Source of the DNA: CAVTPD01 sp963736575
Lineage (GTDB): Bacteria; Bacteroidota; Bacteroidia; Cytophagales; JAAEPT01
Length of the DNA: 64,000 bases
Assembly (NCBI GenBank): GCA_963736575.1
Contig: CAVTPD010000001.1
Span: 1,240,001-1,304,000, forward strand
Direction: 5' to 3'
Positions 54,021-62,409 of the stretch are shown piece after piece. Each line of letters opens with the position of its first letter. Position 1 is the stretch's first letter. The notes under the pieces were generated by a model. It was not told where the DNA came from. It saw only the letters and a list, made by a program, of their open reading frames with translations, and ran no database searches. The position numbers and the translations under genes are program-made.

Positions 54021-55147
54021 TCGGAAAGCGGAATGTATTTAGTTATTTTTCCGGTAGGAATAAGTGGTTCTGTAATTATAACATCATTTTCTTTTGGCCC
54101 ATTAATTAAGGCTGTTTTATCGGTTTTGTACAAAACGTTTACTTCGGTTAATTGAGCAAGACTATCTTTTAATACATAAACCTGATTTTTGTCTACCAAA
54201 GAGTTTCTAGGTATTTCAAAAGAAGCTTGTTTTTGTGCCCCTTTTATAAAACAGGTTACATAACTTCCGTCGTATAATTTGGGGTTGTTGTTCTTAAAAC
54301 TAGCATAAACCAACACTGTTTGGGTGGAAGAAGATATGAAATCTGTGATTCTTGTTATATTTCCTTCTCTAACACTAGCGTCCCGTTGGCTTACAATTTT
54401 TACAGCAGATTGTTTATTAATAAATTTTAACTCGTCTACACTTATAGGTATTTCTATTTCTAAATTATCAGAATCTATTATTGTAGCTAGATTGGTGTTT
54501 ACGTTTACTACCGTGCCTAGGTCTACATTAATTTCAGAAATAGATCCGCTAAAAGGAGCATAGATATAGTATTTTTTTAATCGTTCTTCTTCTGCTTTAA
54601 TATTAAAATATTGTTTGTAAATGTCTTTATTGGCAATAAATGTCTTTATCTGTGTAGAAGCGGTGTTGGGTAAATCAGGTAAGTCTTTATTAATATCAAT
54701 GTTGTTAAAAAAGGAATTCCAAAGCTCAAATTCATTTGGGTAATCAATACGTAAATCGGGCAGCATGGTAGCCACGGCTTTCATGAAATCACTTTTTAAA
54801 GAACGTATAGAGTTTTTAGCTACCGAATTATCTAGTTTAAAAAGAAGTGTTCCTTTTTTAAATTCGCTACCAATTTTTAAGGTAATAGCACTGTAAGTAA
54901 TAGCGCCTTGTACTTCTGCATTAATTTGTAATTTCTTTAAAGACCTAACAATGCCGTAACTTTCTATTTTTGGTTCAGAATCTAAATAATTAACCGTATC
55001 TACTTTTACATATTTAACAGAGTTTTTATGATTTAATAGTGCTGGTTTTACATCTTGCTTAGATAGCTTTTTGTTCACAACAATTGCGGTAATTAAAATA
55101 ATAAAAGCGAAGCCGGCAGAAACAATTAGATATTGTCTTTTTTTCAT
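54017..55147 (-). CDS. RND efflux periplasmic adaptor (MFP)
   Basis: A 376-residue adaptor with an N-terminal membrane anchor (YLIVSAGFAFIILITAIVVN). A lipoyl-like half-motif (QINAEVQGAITYSAITLKIG) and a second one (YYIYAPFSGSISEINVDLGT) surround a helical hairpin of about 90 residues, longer than in many adaptors; a beta-barrel domain follows. It is the first gene of the adaptor-RND-TolC operon and bridges the inner and outer membrane parts. Confidence 0.92.
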   Translation of the reverse strand: MKKRQYLIVSAGFAFIILITAIVVNKKLSKQDVKPALLNHKNSVKYVKVDTVNYLDSEPKIESYGIVRSLKKLQINAEVQGAITYSAITLKIGSEFKKGTLLFKLDNSVAKNSIRSLKSDFMKAVATMLPDLRIDYPNEFELWNSFFNNIDINKDLPDLPNTASTQIKTFIANKDIYKQYFNIKAEEERLKKYYIYAPFSGSISEINVDLGTVVNVNTNLATIIDSDNLEIEIPISVDELKFINKQSAVKIVSQRDASVREGNITRITDFISSSTQTVLVYASFKNNNPKLYDGSYVTCFIKGAQKQASFEIPRNSLVDKNQVYVLKDSLAQLTEVNVLYKTDKTALINGPKENDVIITEPLIPTGKITKYIPLSE

Positions 55148-55230
55148 GAATTTTTTATAAACTTACACTAGAACGGTGAACTTAAAATAAAGTTATTCTG
55201 TTTTCAAATTTACTAAAAGAAAATTGAAGT

Positions 55231-55265
55231 ATTGTTTTAATTACCTGTTTAAACATTTATATTTG
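55231..55265 (+). promoter_or_regulatory. Possible promoter of the YceI gene
   Basis: TATATTTG (55258-55265) fully matches TAnnTTTG, 29 bases before the ATG. ATTG at 55231-55234 could be the -33 box but the spacing of 23 bases is long. Confidence 0.45.
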
Positions 55266-55294
55266 ATTTTCTAAAACCAACCAAACTAAATAAT

Positions 55295-55933
55295 ATGAAT
55301 TTTAAAGTAATTACTCTAGGTGCCCTTGTTTCATTTGGGTTATTTTCATGTGGTAGTGGATCAGAATCTACAACAGACACTACAACTGCGGATTCAACAG
55401 TAACTGAAGAAGTGGTTGAAACAATTACCTATTCTGTAGTTCCAGAAGAATCTGAAGCTACTTGGAAAGGCGGTATTGTAGGTGGGGTTTATGGTCACAA
55501 TGGGGTTCTTTCAATTTCTGAAGGTACATTAGAAATAGAAGGAGATAAGTTAGTAGGTGGTGAGATTGTTATAGACATGACAACTGTTACACCAACAGAT
55601 AGTAATTACTCTGAAGATAAAACTCCAGAAATGTTAGTAGGTCACTTATCTAACGAAGATTTTTTCTTAGTAGATTCTTTCCCTACAGCAAAATTTGTAA
55701 TTAAAGAATACAAAGACGGTAAAGTAATTGGTGACTTAACAATACGTGGTAACACAAATGAAGAAACTATTGAAGTTACTTCATGGACAGTTTCTGAAGA
55801 TGGTACTGCAACAGGTAGTGCTTCATTCAAATTTAACCGTCAGGATTACGAAGTAGCTTACAAAAGCACTATGAAAGATGTTGTTATTAAAGATGATATT
55901 GAAGTTACAGTATCATTAACAGCTAAAAAATAG
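55295..55933 (+). CDS. YceI-family lipoprotein
   Basis: A 212-residue lipoprotein (lipobox GLFSCG, Cys19). After a Thr-rich acidic linker comes a YceI lipocalin-like barrel: VPEESEATWKGGIVGGVYGH, LVGGEIVIDMTTVTPTD, LSNEDFFLVDSFPTAKFVIK and VIGDLTIRGNTNEETIEVTS. The family binds isoprenoid or other hydrophobic ligands in some members. The ligand here is unknown. It is a single gene with its own terminator. Confidence 0.94.
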   Translation: MNFKVITLGALVSFGLFSCGSGSESTTDTTTADSTVTEEVVETITYSVVPEESEATWKGGIVGGVYGHNGVLSISEGTLEIEGDKLVGGEIVIDMTTVTPTDSNYSEDKTPEMLVGHLSNEDFFLVDSFPTAKFVIKEYKDGKVIGDLTIRGNTNEETIEVTSWTVSEDGTATGSASFKFNRQDYEVAYKSTMKDVVIKDDIEVTVSLTAKK

Positions 55934-55964
55934 CTAAATAACTAATTTTATAGTTCAACACAGC

Positions 55965-56000
55965 AATAAAGCACACCCAAACCGGTGTGCTTTATTTTTT
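55965..56000 (+). terminator. Rho-independent terminator of the YceI gene
   Basis: AATAAAGCACACC (55965-55977) pairs with GGTGTGCTTTATT (55984-55996), followed by T residues. Confidence 0.88.
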
Positions 56001-56040
56001 TAGGAGGAATAGATTTTTAACTTCGTCCTTATTTATAAGT

Positions 56041-56460
56041 ATGAAAACTCCATTAGTTGCCTTTCTGTTATTATTATCCCTTATCTCTTATTCACAACAA
56101 ACACAAAAGCCAACCAAAGTCTCCCTTTGTTTAGAAGAGCTTCAAAATGTTGAAAAAGAATGGGCAGAAGACCGTGTAGTACTTGTTCATCAGGGAATTG
56201 AGATTCTAAAACTGAAAAAAGAATTAGCAGACTCTAGGTTTGAAATACAGAACCTGCAAGAAGAGGTAAAAAAAGAAAGGATAGTTCGGGAAGAACTTTT
56301 TATGAAAGCTCTAAAATTTGATGATGAAGGACAAACCGCAACTGCAAAGGAAATGTTCCTGTTAATTATTAAATTGTTTCCGAAAAGTTTTGAAGCCGCA
56401 AACAGTAGAGTTCGGTTACAAGAAATATTCAACAACGAGAAAAAAGATAAAAAGAAATAA
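56041..56460 (+). CDS. Exported coiled-coil protein of unknown function
   Basis: A 139-residue protein starting at ATG 56041 (MKTPLVAFLLLLSLISYSQQ), giving a signal peptide; the longer frame from 55987 reads through a terminator. A coiled-coil (about residues 40-90: EILKLKKELADSRFEIQNLQ) is followed by a single TPR-like helix pair (TATAKEMFLLIIKLFPKSFE). Function unknown. It ends one base before the MazG-like gene and is cotranscribed with it and rlmD. Confidence 0.75.
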   Translation: MKTPLVAFLLLLSLISYSQQTQKPTKVSLCLEELQNVEKEWAEDRVVLVHQGIEILKLKKELADSRFEIQNLQEEVKKERIVREELFMKALKFDDEGQTATAKEMFLLIIKLFPKSFEAANSRVRLQEIFNNEKKDKKK

Positions 56461-56461
56461 A

Positions 56462-56926
56462 ATGGAAAAGTTGGACGCGCTAAATCAAGTAGCAGAATTT
56501 CATAAAACCTTTAAACATCCAATTTTAGACAATCCTAAAATACCCTCTAAAGAAAGAAGTGCTTTACGTGTTTCTTTATTAGCAGAAGAGTTAAAGGAAT
56601 TAGAAGAAGCTATTGCTAACAACGATTTGGTAGAAGTAGCCGATGCTCTTTGTGACCTTCAATACGTGCTTTCGGGTGCTGTTTTAGAATTTGGTTTGGG
56701 CGAAAAGTTTAAAGCCTTATTTGATGAAGTTCAACGTTCTAACATGAGCAAAGCTTGTAAAACCGAAGAAGAAGCAAAAAAAACAGTAGAGCATTACACC
56801 AACCAAAGAAATACAGAGTGCTACTACCAAGAAATAGACGGTCTGTTTTTAGTATATAGAAAAGGCGATAATAAAACCCTTAAATCTATAGCGTACTCAC
56901 CAGCAGATTTAAAATCTTTGTTATAA
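56462..56926 (+). CDS. MazG/HisE-like NTP pyrophosphohydrolase family protein
   Basis: A 154-residue protein starting at ATG 56462 (MEKLDALNQVAEFHKTFKHP). The all-alpha NTP-PPase motifs LLAEELKELEEAI and EVADALCDLQYVL supply the four acidic metal ligands. FHKTFKHP near the start and the C-terminal YYQEIDGLFLVYRKGDNKTL place it in the phosphoribosyl-ATP pyrophosphohydrolase-like group also found in phages. It probably acts on unusual nucleotides. It is followed after three bases by rlmD. Confidence 0.9.
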   Translation: MEKLDALNQVAEFHKTFKHPILDNPKIPSKERSALRVSLLAEELKELEEAIANNDLVEVADALCDLQYVLSGAVLEFGLGEKFKALFDEVQRSNMSKACKTEEEAKKTVEHYTNQRNTECYYQEIDGLFLVYRKGDNKTLKSIAYSPADLKSLL

Positions 56927-56929
56927 TCT

Positions 56930-58354
56930 ATGGCAAGACTGAAAAGAGGAACTGTACTTTCTAATTTGGAAGTAGAGGACATGGCAGCTGAAGGCAAAAG
57001 CATTGCCCGTTATAATGATAAAGTAGTATTTATACCCTATGCAGCCCCCGGAGACGTGGTAGATGTACAGGTAATAAAAGATAAAAAGCAACTTATAGAG
57101 GCCAATGTGTCTCAATTTATTAAAAAATCTGAAAATAGAGCCGAACCAAAATGCGAACATTTTGGTATGTGTGGTGGCTGTAAATGGCAACATATTCCCT
57201 ATGAGCAACAGTTGGCTTATAAAGAAAGACAGGTTAAAGATAATTTTGAGCGTCTAGGTCATTTGCCAACAGATACTTTAGAGCCTATTATTGGTTCAAA
57301 AGAGATATGGTTTTACAGAAACAAGTTAGAGTTCACTGCAACAAACTGGCGGTGGTTGCAGAAAGAAGAAATAGAATCTGGCGAAGAGTTAGATAGAAAT
57401 ACACTTGGTTTTCATATGCCGGGCGCTTTTGATAAAATTCTAGACATTAAAAAGTGTTGGTTACAAGTAGATATTTCTAATGATATACGGATTTTTATCA
57501 AAGATAAAGCCATAGAACTGGGTATAGAGTTTTATCAAATACGCCAAAACCTAGGTAATCTTAGAAATGTAATTATCCGCACATCGTCTTCTGGCGAATT
57601 AATGGTAATTATTCAATTCGGAAAACAAGAAGAGTTAAATCAGGTATTATTAGAAGCCGTTCGTCAGAAATTCTCCGAAATTACTTCGTTATTGTTTGTT
57701 ATTAATTCTAAAATGAATGAGACTTTTCATGATTTAGAAGTGCAAACCTATGCTGGTAACGATTGTATGTACGAACATATGCCCATCAACGAAGAAGGCG
57801 GTGAAGAACTTCGTTTTAAGATAGGTCCAAAATCGTTTTACCAAACTAATTCCGAACAAGCTTACCAACTGTATAAAGTAGCGCGAGACTTGGCAGACAT
57901 TCAGCCTAATGAAATAGTTTATGATCTTTATACAGGAACAGGTACTATTGCTAACTTTATAGCCCATCAAGCAGAAAAAGTAGTGGGTGTTGAATACGTT
58001 CAGGAAGCTATAAAAGACGCTATTGAAAACTCTAAACTAAATGGAGTAACGAATACAGCTTTTTTTGCCGGCGATATGAAAGATGTTCTAAATGAAAAAT
58101 TTATTTATAAACACGGCAAACCAACAACTATGATTGTAGACCCCCCAAGGGCGGGTATGCATCAAGATGTGGTAAATGCTATTATAGCTGCAGCACCCCC
58201 AAAAATTGTTTATATAAGTTGTAATCCAGCTACACAAGCAAGAGATTTAGACCTTATGAGAGCACATTATGATATTGCTGCCATTAAGCCCCTAGATATG
58301 TTCCCCCATACAGCACATGTGGAAAATGTAGTGAAGCTGGTAAGGAAAAAGTAA
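56930..58354 (+). CDS. rlmD: 23S rRNA (uracil-1939-C5)-methyltransferase
   Basis: A 474-residue SAM-dependent methyltransferase of the RlmD/TrmA family. The N-terminal TRAM domain is MARLKRGTVLSNLEVEDMAA. The Fe-S cysteines lie in CEHFGMCGGCKWQHI. The SAM site includes YDLYTGTGTIANFIAHQAEK and VDPPRAGMHQDVVNAI; the catalytic Cys is in VYISCNPATQARDL. Bacteroidota have several related copies, so the exact uridine (747 or 1939) is by homology. It is the last gene of a three-gene run. Confidence 0.93.
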   Translation: MARLKRGTVLSNLEVEDMAAEGKSIARYNDKVVFIPYAAPGDVVDVQVIKDKKQLIEANVSQFIKKSENRAEPKCEHFGMCGGCKWQHIPYEQQLAYKERQVKDNFERLGHLPTDTLEPIIGSKEIWFYRNKLEFTATNWRWLQKEEIESGEELDRNTLGFHMPGAFDKILDIKKCWLQVDISNDIRIFIKDKAIELGIEFYQIRQNLGNLRNVIIRTSSSGELMVIIQFGKQEELNQVLLEAVRQKFSEITSLLFVINSKMNETFHDLEVQTYAGNDCMYEHMPINEEGGEELRFKIGPKSFYQTNSEQAYQLYKVARDLADIQPNEIVYDLYTGTGTIANFIAHQAEKVVGVEYVQEAIKDAIENSKLNGVTNTAFFAGDMKDVLNEKFIYKHGKPTTMIVDPPRAGMHQDVVNAIIAAAPPKIVYISCNPATQARDLDLMRAHYDIAAIKPLDMFPHTAHVENVVKLVRKK

Positions 58355-58381
58355 TTGGATTTTAAAATTTATGTGGATAAG

Positions 58382-58408
58382 AAGTCTGGTGTGTACCAGA
58401 CTTTTTTG
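58382..58408 (+). terminator. Rho-independent terminator of rlmD
   Basis: AAGTCTGGT (58382-58390) pairs with ACCAGACTT (58395-58403), followed by T residues. Confidence 0.88.
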
Positions 58409-58482
58409 TTTACAAACTTTTAATAACCATTTAAAATATCTAATTTTTAAGATTGAAATTAAACTGTTAACATAAAATAATC

Positions 58483-58962
58483 ATGAAAAGATTTACTCTG
58501 ATTTTTACTTTACTGGTTGCTTTCACTTTGAGTTATGCTCAAGAAACAACAACTACTGAAACTACTGTAGCTCCAGCAACAAACTTAAAAGAGGATGTTA
58601 ATTTTGTGAGTCCAAAATCTACTATTTCAAAATACCATAATGAAGTAGAGTTAGAGAAATTGGGTAAAATTGAATTAACCAATTTGTATTTAGAACGCGT
58701 AAGAGTTGTAACTGAAATTATCCCTTACATTGCTTTAAACAGAAAACCTGCAGGTGCTAAACTTCAAGATTTAGGTATTCCGCAAACAAAAAATAATGTA
58801 AGCCTTTTAGAGAAAGAGGTTTCTAATGAAGAAAAATACATGGAAACTTTATTAGAAACATTAAAAGATATTATTCCTTATGCAGATAAAGGAAACATTA
58901 TTTGGAGTATTCTATTTATGGAATCTATTATCCATGATATAGAGAAGTCTCAAGCGTACTAG
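58483..58962 (+). CDS. Exported protein, first of two tandem paralogues
   Basis: A 159-residue protein with a signal peptide (ending LSYAQ) and a Thr-rich linker. The core is all-helical: YHNEVELEKLGKIELTNLYL, then IIPYIALNRKPAGAKLQDLG, IPQTKNNVSLLEKEVSNEEK and IIWSILFMESIIHDIEKS. The same pattern recurs in the next gene, showing a tandem duplication. No family recognised. It follows the rlmD terminator and has its own transcript start. Confidence 0.75.
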   Translation: MKRFTLIFTLLVAFTLSYAQETTTTETTVAPATNLKEDVNFVSPKSTISKYHNEVELEKLGKIELTNLYLERVRVVTEIIPYIALNRKPAGAKLQDLGIPQTKNNVSLLEKEVSNEEKYMETLLETLKDIIPYADKGNIIWSILFMESIIHDIEKSQAY

Positions 58963-59022
58963 TAAAATAATTGTCTCATCATTAAAAGAGATTAGATTTC
59001 TTTTGATTTAAAAAATTAAGTT

Positions 59023-59460
59023 ATGAGAATTATAACAATTATTTTATTCTTATTCATGGCATTGTCTGGGTATTCTCAGCAACAAGATAGGCCCTTAGGA
59101 GAGTCTTTAGTTGGTAAAGAAGCAGAGGTGAATATGTTTCATAACTTTGCCGATTTAGAAAAACTGAATAAAGACGTACTTGTTAGAATTTATATTAAAA
59201 GAGTAATGGCTTTAATGGAACTGGTTCCATTTTCAGCTTTAAATTCTGCAAAAGGTAGAACATTAGAGGTTTTAGGCATTCCGTCCTCCAAAGACAATAT
59301 TAAGCTTTTAAGTAAATATGTTAAAAGAAAAAATAAGTTTGAGGAACACTTGCAAGAAACCATGTCTAAGACCATTGTTTATGCCGAAAAAGAAGACCTT
59401 ATTGATATGATACTCTTAATAGAACGGTTTTTAGGAGATATTAAAAAACATGTTCATTAA
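59023..59460 (+). CDS. Exported protein, second of two tandem paralogues
   Basis: A 145-residue protein with a signal peptide (ending GYSQQ). Its core aligns with the previous gene: FADLEKLNKDVLVRIYIKRV, LVPFSALNSAKGRTLEVLGI, PSSKDNIKLLSKYVKRKNKF and DMILLIERFLGDIKKHVH. Shared points are LEKL, the R-V pair, ALN, L-LGIP and the K-N motif after it. Identity looks around one third by eye. Sixty bases separate the two genes, so they may be cotranscribed. Confidence 0.75.
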   Translation: MRIITIILFLFMALSGYSQQQDRPLGESLVGKEAEVNMFHNFADLEKLNKDVLVRIYIKRVMALMELVPFSALNSAKGRTLEVLGIPSSKDNIKLLSKYVKRKNKFEEHLQETMSKTIVYAEKEDLIDMILLIERFLGDIKKHVH

Positions 59461-59470
59461 AGCTTTTTAG

Positions 59471-59497
59471 ACCCGGTTAAAGCCGGGTTTTATTTTT
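59471..59497 (+). terminator. Rho-independent terminator after the tandem paralogues
   Basis: ACCCGG (59471-59476) pairs with CCGGGT (59483-59488), followed by tttatttttag. Confidence 0.75.
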
Positions 59498-59556
59498 AGA
59501 TGTATTTTTTCGTTACTGTTTTACTTTTTGAATGTATACATGTAAAGCCCCTTGTC

Positions 59557-61152
59557 ATGAAAATAGTACAAACTTTCTTTTTTTTAATTTTAGTATTTCA
59601 ATTATCAAATATTCACGCACAAGATTTTGCGAAAGGAGCAGATGTAGGTTGGCTTTCCGAAATGGAAGCATCTGGCAGAATATGGAGGGATAGTTTAGGT
59701 ATACAAAAAGACCTATTAGATATTTTACCTGATTATTGTATTAATTCAATTCGATTAAGAGTTTGGGTAAACCCCACTAATGGCTGGAGTGGAAAACAGG
59801 ATGTAATTAACCTAGCTAAACGAGCGGTAGATAAAGGGTACCGCTTAATGGTAGATTTTCATTATAGTGATTCTTGGGCAGATCCCGGTCAACAAACCAA
59901 ACCTACCGCATGGGAGAATTATTCTATACAAGAATTAGAAAAAGCAATTTATGACCATACCGCTGATGTTTTAACAGCACTAAAAACAGAAGGCATAACA
60001 CCAGAATGGGTACAGGTAGGTAACGAAACCAATAACGGCATGCTTTGGCCCGAAGGTAGAGCTTCTACTAATATGGCTAATTATGCAGGTTTTGTAGATA
60101 GCGGTTACGAAGCCGTTAAGACTATCTTTCCTACGGCAAAAGTAATCGTTCATGTTGCGAACGGCTATGACAATGAACTTTTTAAATGGAATATTGGCGG
60201 ACTCGTTAATAATGGGGCGCGGTTTGATGTAATAGCCATGTCAATGTATCCAGATGACACAAAACCGTGGCAGCAATACACTCAGGAAGCATTGGCTAAT
60301 ATGCAAGATTTAATTCAGCGTTATAATAAACCCATTATGGTGTCAGAAATTGGCTTAGCAACCAATCAAGCCGCAGGTGCTAAAAGTTTAATTGAACAAG
60401 TGATTAGTGATTTAGAGGCTTTGCCCAATAATCAAGGATTAGGTGTGTTTTATTGGGAACCGCAAGCCTACAATTGGCGTGGATATGGGAAAGTAGCTTG
60501 GTCGGGTAATTCGGGTTCAAATCCGTATCAAGCAACCGAAGCCATGAAAGGTTTTAAAGTGGGTTGTGAACCAGTAAATAATTCAGCTGTTAAAGTCACT
60601 TTTAAGGTGGATATGACATTGGCTAATACAGATAATGGAGTGTTTGTTACTGGAACAATGACCAATAATGAAGGCAATTGGCAAATTATTCCTTTAAATT
60701 CTGTAGAAAGCAATAACTATGAATATTCCTTTTTGCTGTTACCGGGTGAAAGCGGCGCTTTTTATTTTCTGAATAATAATGATTGGGCCGCCAGAGAAAC
60801 TGTTCCTTCAGAATGCGTAGAATTTTACACTTCGGATAGAGGGTACATAGTTCCTCAAAACGACACCATTATTCATGTTGCATGGTCCTCTTGTGAAAGC
60901 GGGGTTGTTACTACTATTTCAGATGGTATAGTAAACCGCACTGAAATTTACCCCAATCCATTTAAAGAATATCTAATTATTCATTCTTCCGAAAAGAAAC
61001 ATTTTAAGCTGTTAGATATTTATGGGGTTTCTGTAGAAGAAGGAGAGGTGTTTTCGGGACAAAGAATAGGACAAGAAGTAAATTCTGGCACCTATATTTT
61101 ACAGCTTTCTTCCTTAGTGGAAACCGAAATTATTAAAGTAATAAAGCAGTAA
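59557..61152 (+). CDS. Secreted GH53 arabinogalactan endo-beta-1,4-galactanase with T9SS sorting domain
   Basis: A 531-residue secreted glycosidase. ATG 59557 gives a clean signal peptide (ending NIHAQ); the frame from 59500 adds unlikely sequence. The GH53 barrel covers about residues 22-345: FAKGADVGWLSEMEASGRIW, IRLRVWVNP, LMVDFHYSDSWADPGQQTKP, the acid/base Glu157 in GNETNNGM and the nucleophile Glu264 in MVSEIGLAT. A beta-sandwich of about 100 residues follows (VTFKVDMTLANTDNGVFVTG), resembling a starch-binding-like module. The end (TEIYPNPFKEYLIIH onward) is a T9SS type A sorting domain. It cuts beta-1,4-galactan. It is a single gene, not in a polysaccharide-utilisation locus with SusC/D. 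Confidence 0.95.
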   Translation: MKIVQTFFFLILVFQLSNIHAQDFAKGADVGWLSEMEASGRIWRDSLGIQKDLLDILPDYCINSIRLRVWVNPTNGWSGKQDVINLAKRAVDKGYRLMVDFHYSDSWADPGQQTKPTAWENYSIQELEKAIYDHTADVLTALKTEGITPEWVQVGNETNNGMLWPEGRASTNMANYAGFVDSGYEAVKTIFPTAKVIVHVANGYDNELFKWNIGGLVNNGARFDVIAMSMYPDDTKPWQQYTQEALANMQDLIQRYNKPIMVSEIGLATNQAAGAKSLIEQVISDLEALPNNQGLGVFYWEPQAYNWRGYGKVAWSGNSGSNPYQATEAMKGFKVGCEPVNNSAVKVTFKVDMTLANTDNGVFVTGTMTNNEGNWQIIPLNSVESNNYEYSFLLLPGESGAFYFLNNNDWAARETVPSECVEFYTSDRGYIVPQNDTIIHVAWSSCESGVVTTISDGIVNRTEIYPNPFKEYLIIHSSEKKHFKLLDIYGVSVEEGEVFSGQRIGQEVNSGTYILQLSSLVETEIIKVIKQ

Positions 61153-61527
61153 TTAAGTAACCAATGGTTTTCGGTATGTTACAAACACAAAAAAGACAGC
61201 GCCTAAAAAGAACATCAGCACATCCCAATAATCCCGAGTAAAATTTTTAGACAAGTAGGGGAATAGTCCTTCAGAAAGAAAAATAACAAATAAGGTTAAG
61301 AGTATTACGGTTGCTAATGGAGTCCTGTAACCTGTTTTTTTTCATAAAAAACGTTTTTCTAAAACATTCAATTGTAAAAGTAACGGCATTGCCAGCAAAG
61401 GGTCTAAGTAGTTGTCAATTAATGAAATATTTACAAACCCAGTTTTCTGCAGAAATTGATGTGCAGTAAATATAATTACACAAACCAGAAACCAATTAGG
61501 GAAGTTTGTTTTAGTAAAAAGTGACAT
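61153..61527 (-). pseudogene. Small membrane protein gene interrupted by an in-frame TGA
   Basis: From ATG 61527 the frame runs MSLFTKTNFPNWFLVCVIIF to LEKRFL and meets TGA at 61344-61342. The same frame continues without further stops as KKTGYRTPLATVILLTLFVI and LMFFLGAVFFVFVTYRKPL and ends at TAA 61155-61153, one base from the convergent GH53 stop. Read through, it is about 124 residues with four hydrophobic segments. A single G to A change from TGG (Trp) would explain the stop. The start overlaps the stop of the upstream gene as TAATG. Family unknown. Confidence 0.65.
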
Positions 61528-61754
61528 TATAATGCAGCTACGAAGGCTAAAAACAAAGCCAGTAACAATAAGGGAGATAAGGCTATTATGCCTAAAACCC
61601 CAAAAAACTTCAAAGAATACTTCTTTATTTTTTCACGAAAAGACAAGTTTGGGTCTACGTAGAGCCAGCTAACAAAAGCATCTTTCTCTCGTTTTAAAAA
61701 GTTTAAAATCTCTTTACTAAAACTTTTGGGTTTAGGGTTTTGAGGATCGCTCAA
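61527..61754 (-). CDS. Small single-span membrane protein
   Basis: A 75-residue protein with a charged cytoplasmic part (KSFSKEILNFLKREKDAFVS) and a C-terminal membrane helix (FGVLGIIALSPLLLLALFLA). The first codon is TTG at 61754; no in-frame ATG is seen nearby. It is coupled by TAATG overlap to the interrupted gene after it. Function unknown. Confidence 0.6.
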   Translation of the reverse strand: MSDPQNPKPKSFSKEILNFLKREKDAFVSWLYVDPNLSFREKIKKYSLKFFGVLGIIALSPLLLLALFLAFVAAL

Positions 61755-61877
61755 TTTTGTATTTTTGTTTTTACAAATATGGCCAGATTATTTGGCGCCA
61801 TAAAATTTTTTTAGACCGTTAATCTTTGCGGCATGTATGGTTAAACATCATTTAATCTTAAAATAACCTAAATATTT

Positions 61878-61907
61878 TTTGTAGTGTTAAAATGATAGTT
61901 ACATTTG
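61878..61907 (+). promoter_or_regulatory. Promoter and probable MarR operator
   Basis: TTTG (61878-61881) and TACATTTG (61900-61907) are 18 bases apart. The -7 box lies in the palindrome TTACA-tt-TGTAA (61899-61910), followed by a second similar block, GTAACAATTGTAAC (61913-61926). A repressor bound there would block the promoter, which fits autoregulation by the MarR protein encoded next. Confidence 0.6.
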
Positions 61908-61934
61908 TAATAGTAACAATTGTAACTAAAATCT

Positions 61935-62405
61935 GTGGGTGACCAAAAAATATACTGTTGGGATATGGCGCTACTGTCTGAAACATATCTAAGTATTATG
62001 TCTGAAAAGATGAAGCCTTATGGTATGGAGCGGTATTTTGTACCTTTTATGCATTTGTATAAACACAGTGGTGCAATAACTCAAAAAGATTTGTGTTGTG
62101 TATTAAAACGAGATAAGGTGTCTATAATGAGAATTGTAGATTACTTAAGTGATATAGGATTATTAAAAAGAAAACAAGACCCCAATGATAGAAGGTGTCA
62201 GATTTTAGAAATTACACCAAAAGCTCATGCAATGGTTCCTAGAATAGAGCAGGCCGCTGAAGAAACTAATGACCTCCTTTTTAAAGATTTTACTTCGGAA
62301 GAAAGAGCCGATTTTAAACGAGGAATGGAAAAACTAATGAAGCAAATAGACCAACTACCAGATTCAGATTTTATAATTCATGCAACTAAAAGAACAAAAA
62401 AATAG
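61935..62405 (+). CDS. MarR-family transcriptional regulator
   Basis: A 156-residue winged-helix regulator starting at GTG 61935; ATG 61965 is an alternative. The HTH is ITQKDLCCVLKRDKVSIMRI and the wing LLKRKQDPNDRRCQILEITP, both typical of MarR. The C-terminal helices (ERADFKRGMEKLMKQIDQL) form the dimer interface. It is the first gene of an operon with an adaptor and an RND pump, so it probably represses them until a ligand binds. Palindromes upstream are its likely operator. Confidence 0.93.
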   Translation: MGDQKIYCWDMALLSETYLSIMSEKMKPYGMERYFVPFMHLYKHSGAITQKDLCCVLKRDKVSIMRIVDYLSDIGLLKRKQDPNDRRCQILEITPKAHAMVPRIEQAAEETNDLLFKDFTSEERADFKRGMEKLMKQIDQLPDSDFIIHATKRTKK

Positions 62406-62409
62406 TCCT

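Noticed and set aside
61342..61344. Selenocysteine codon
   Set aside because: No suitable downstream hairpin or known selenoprotein motif; a TGG to TGA mutation is simpler.
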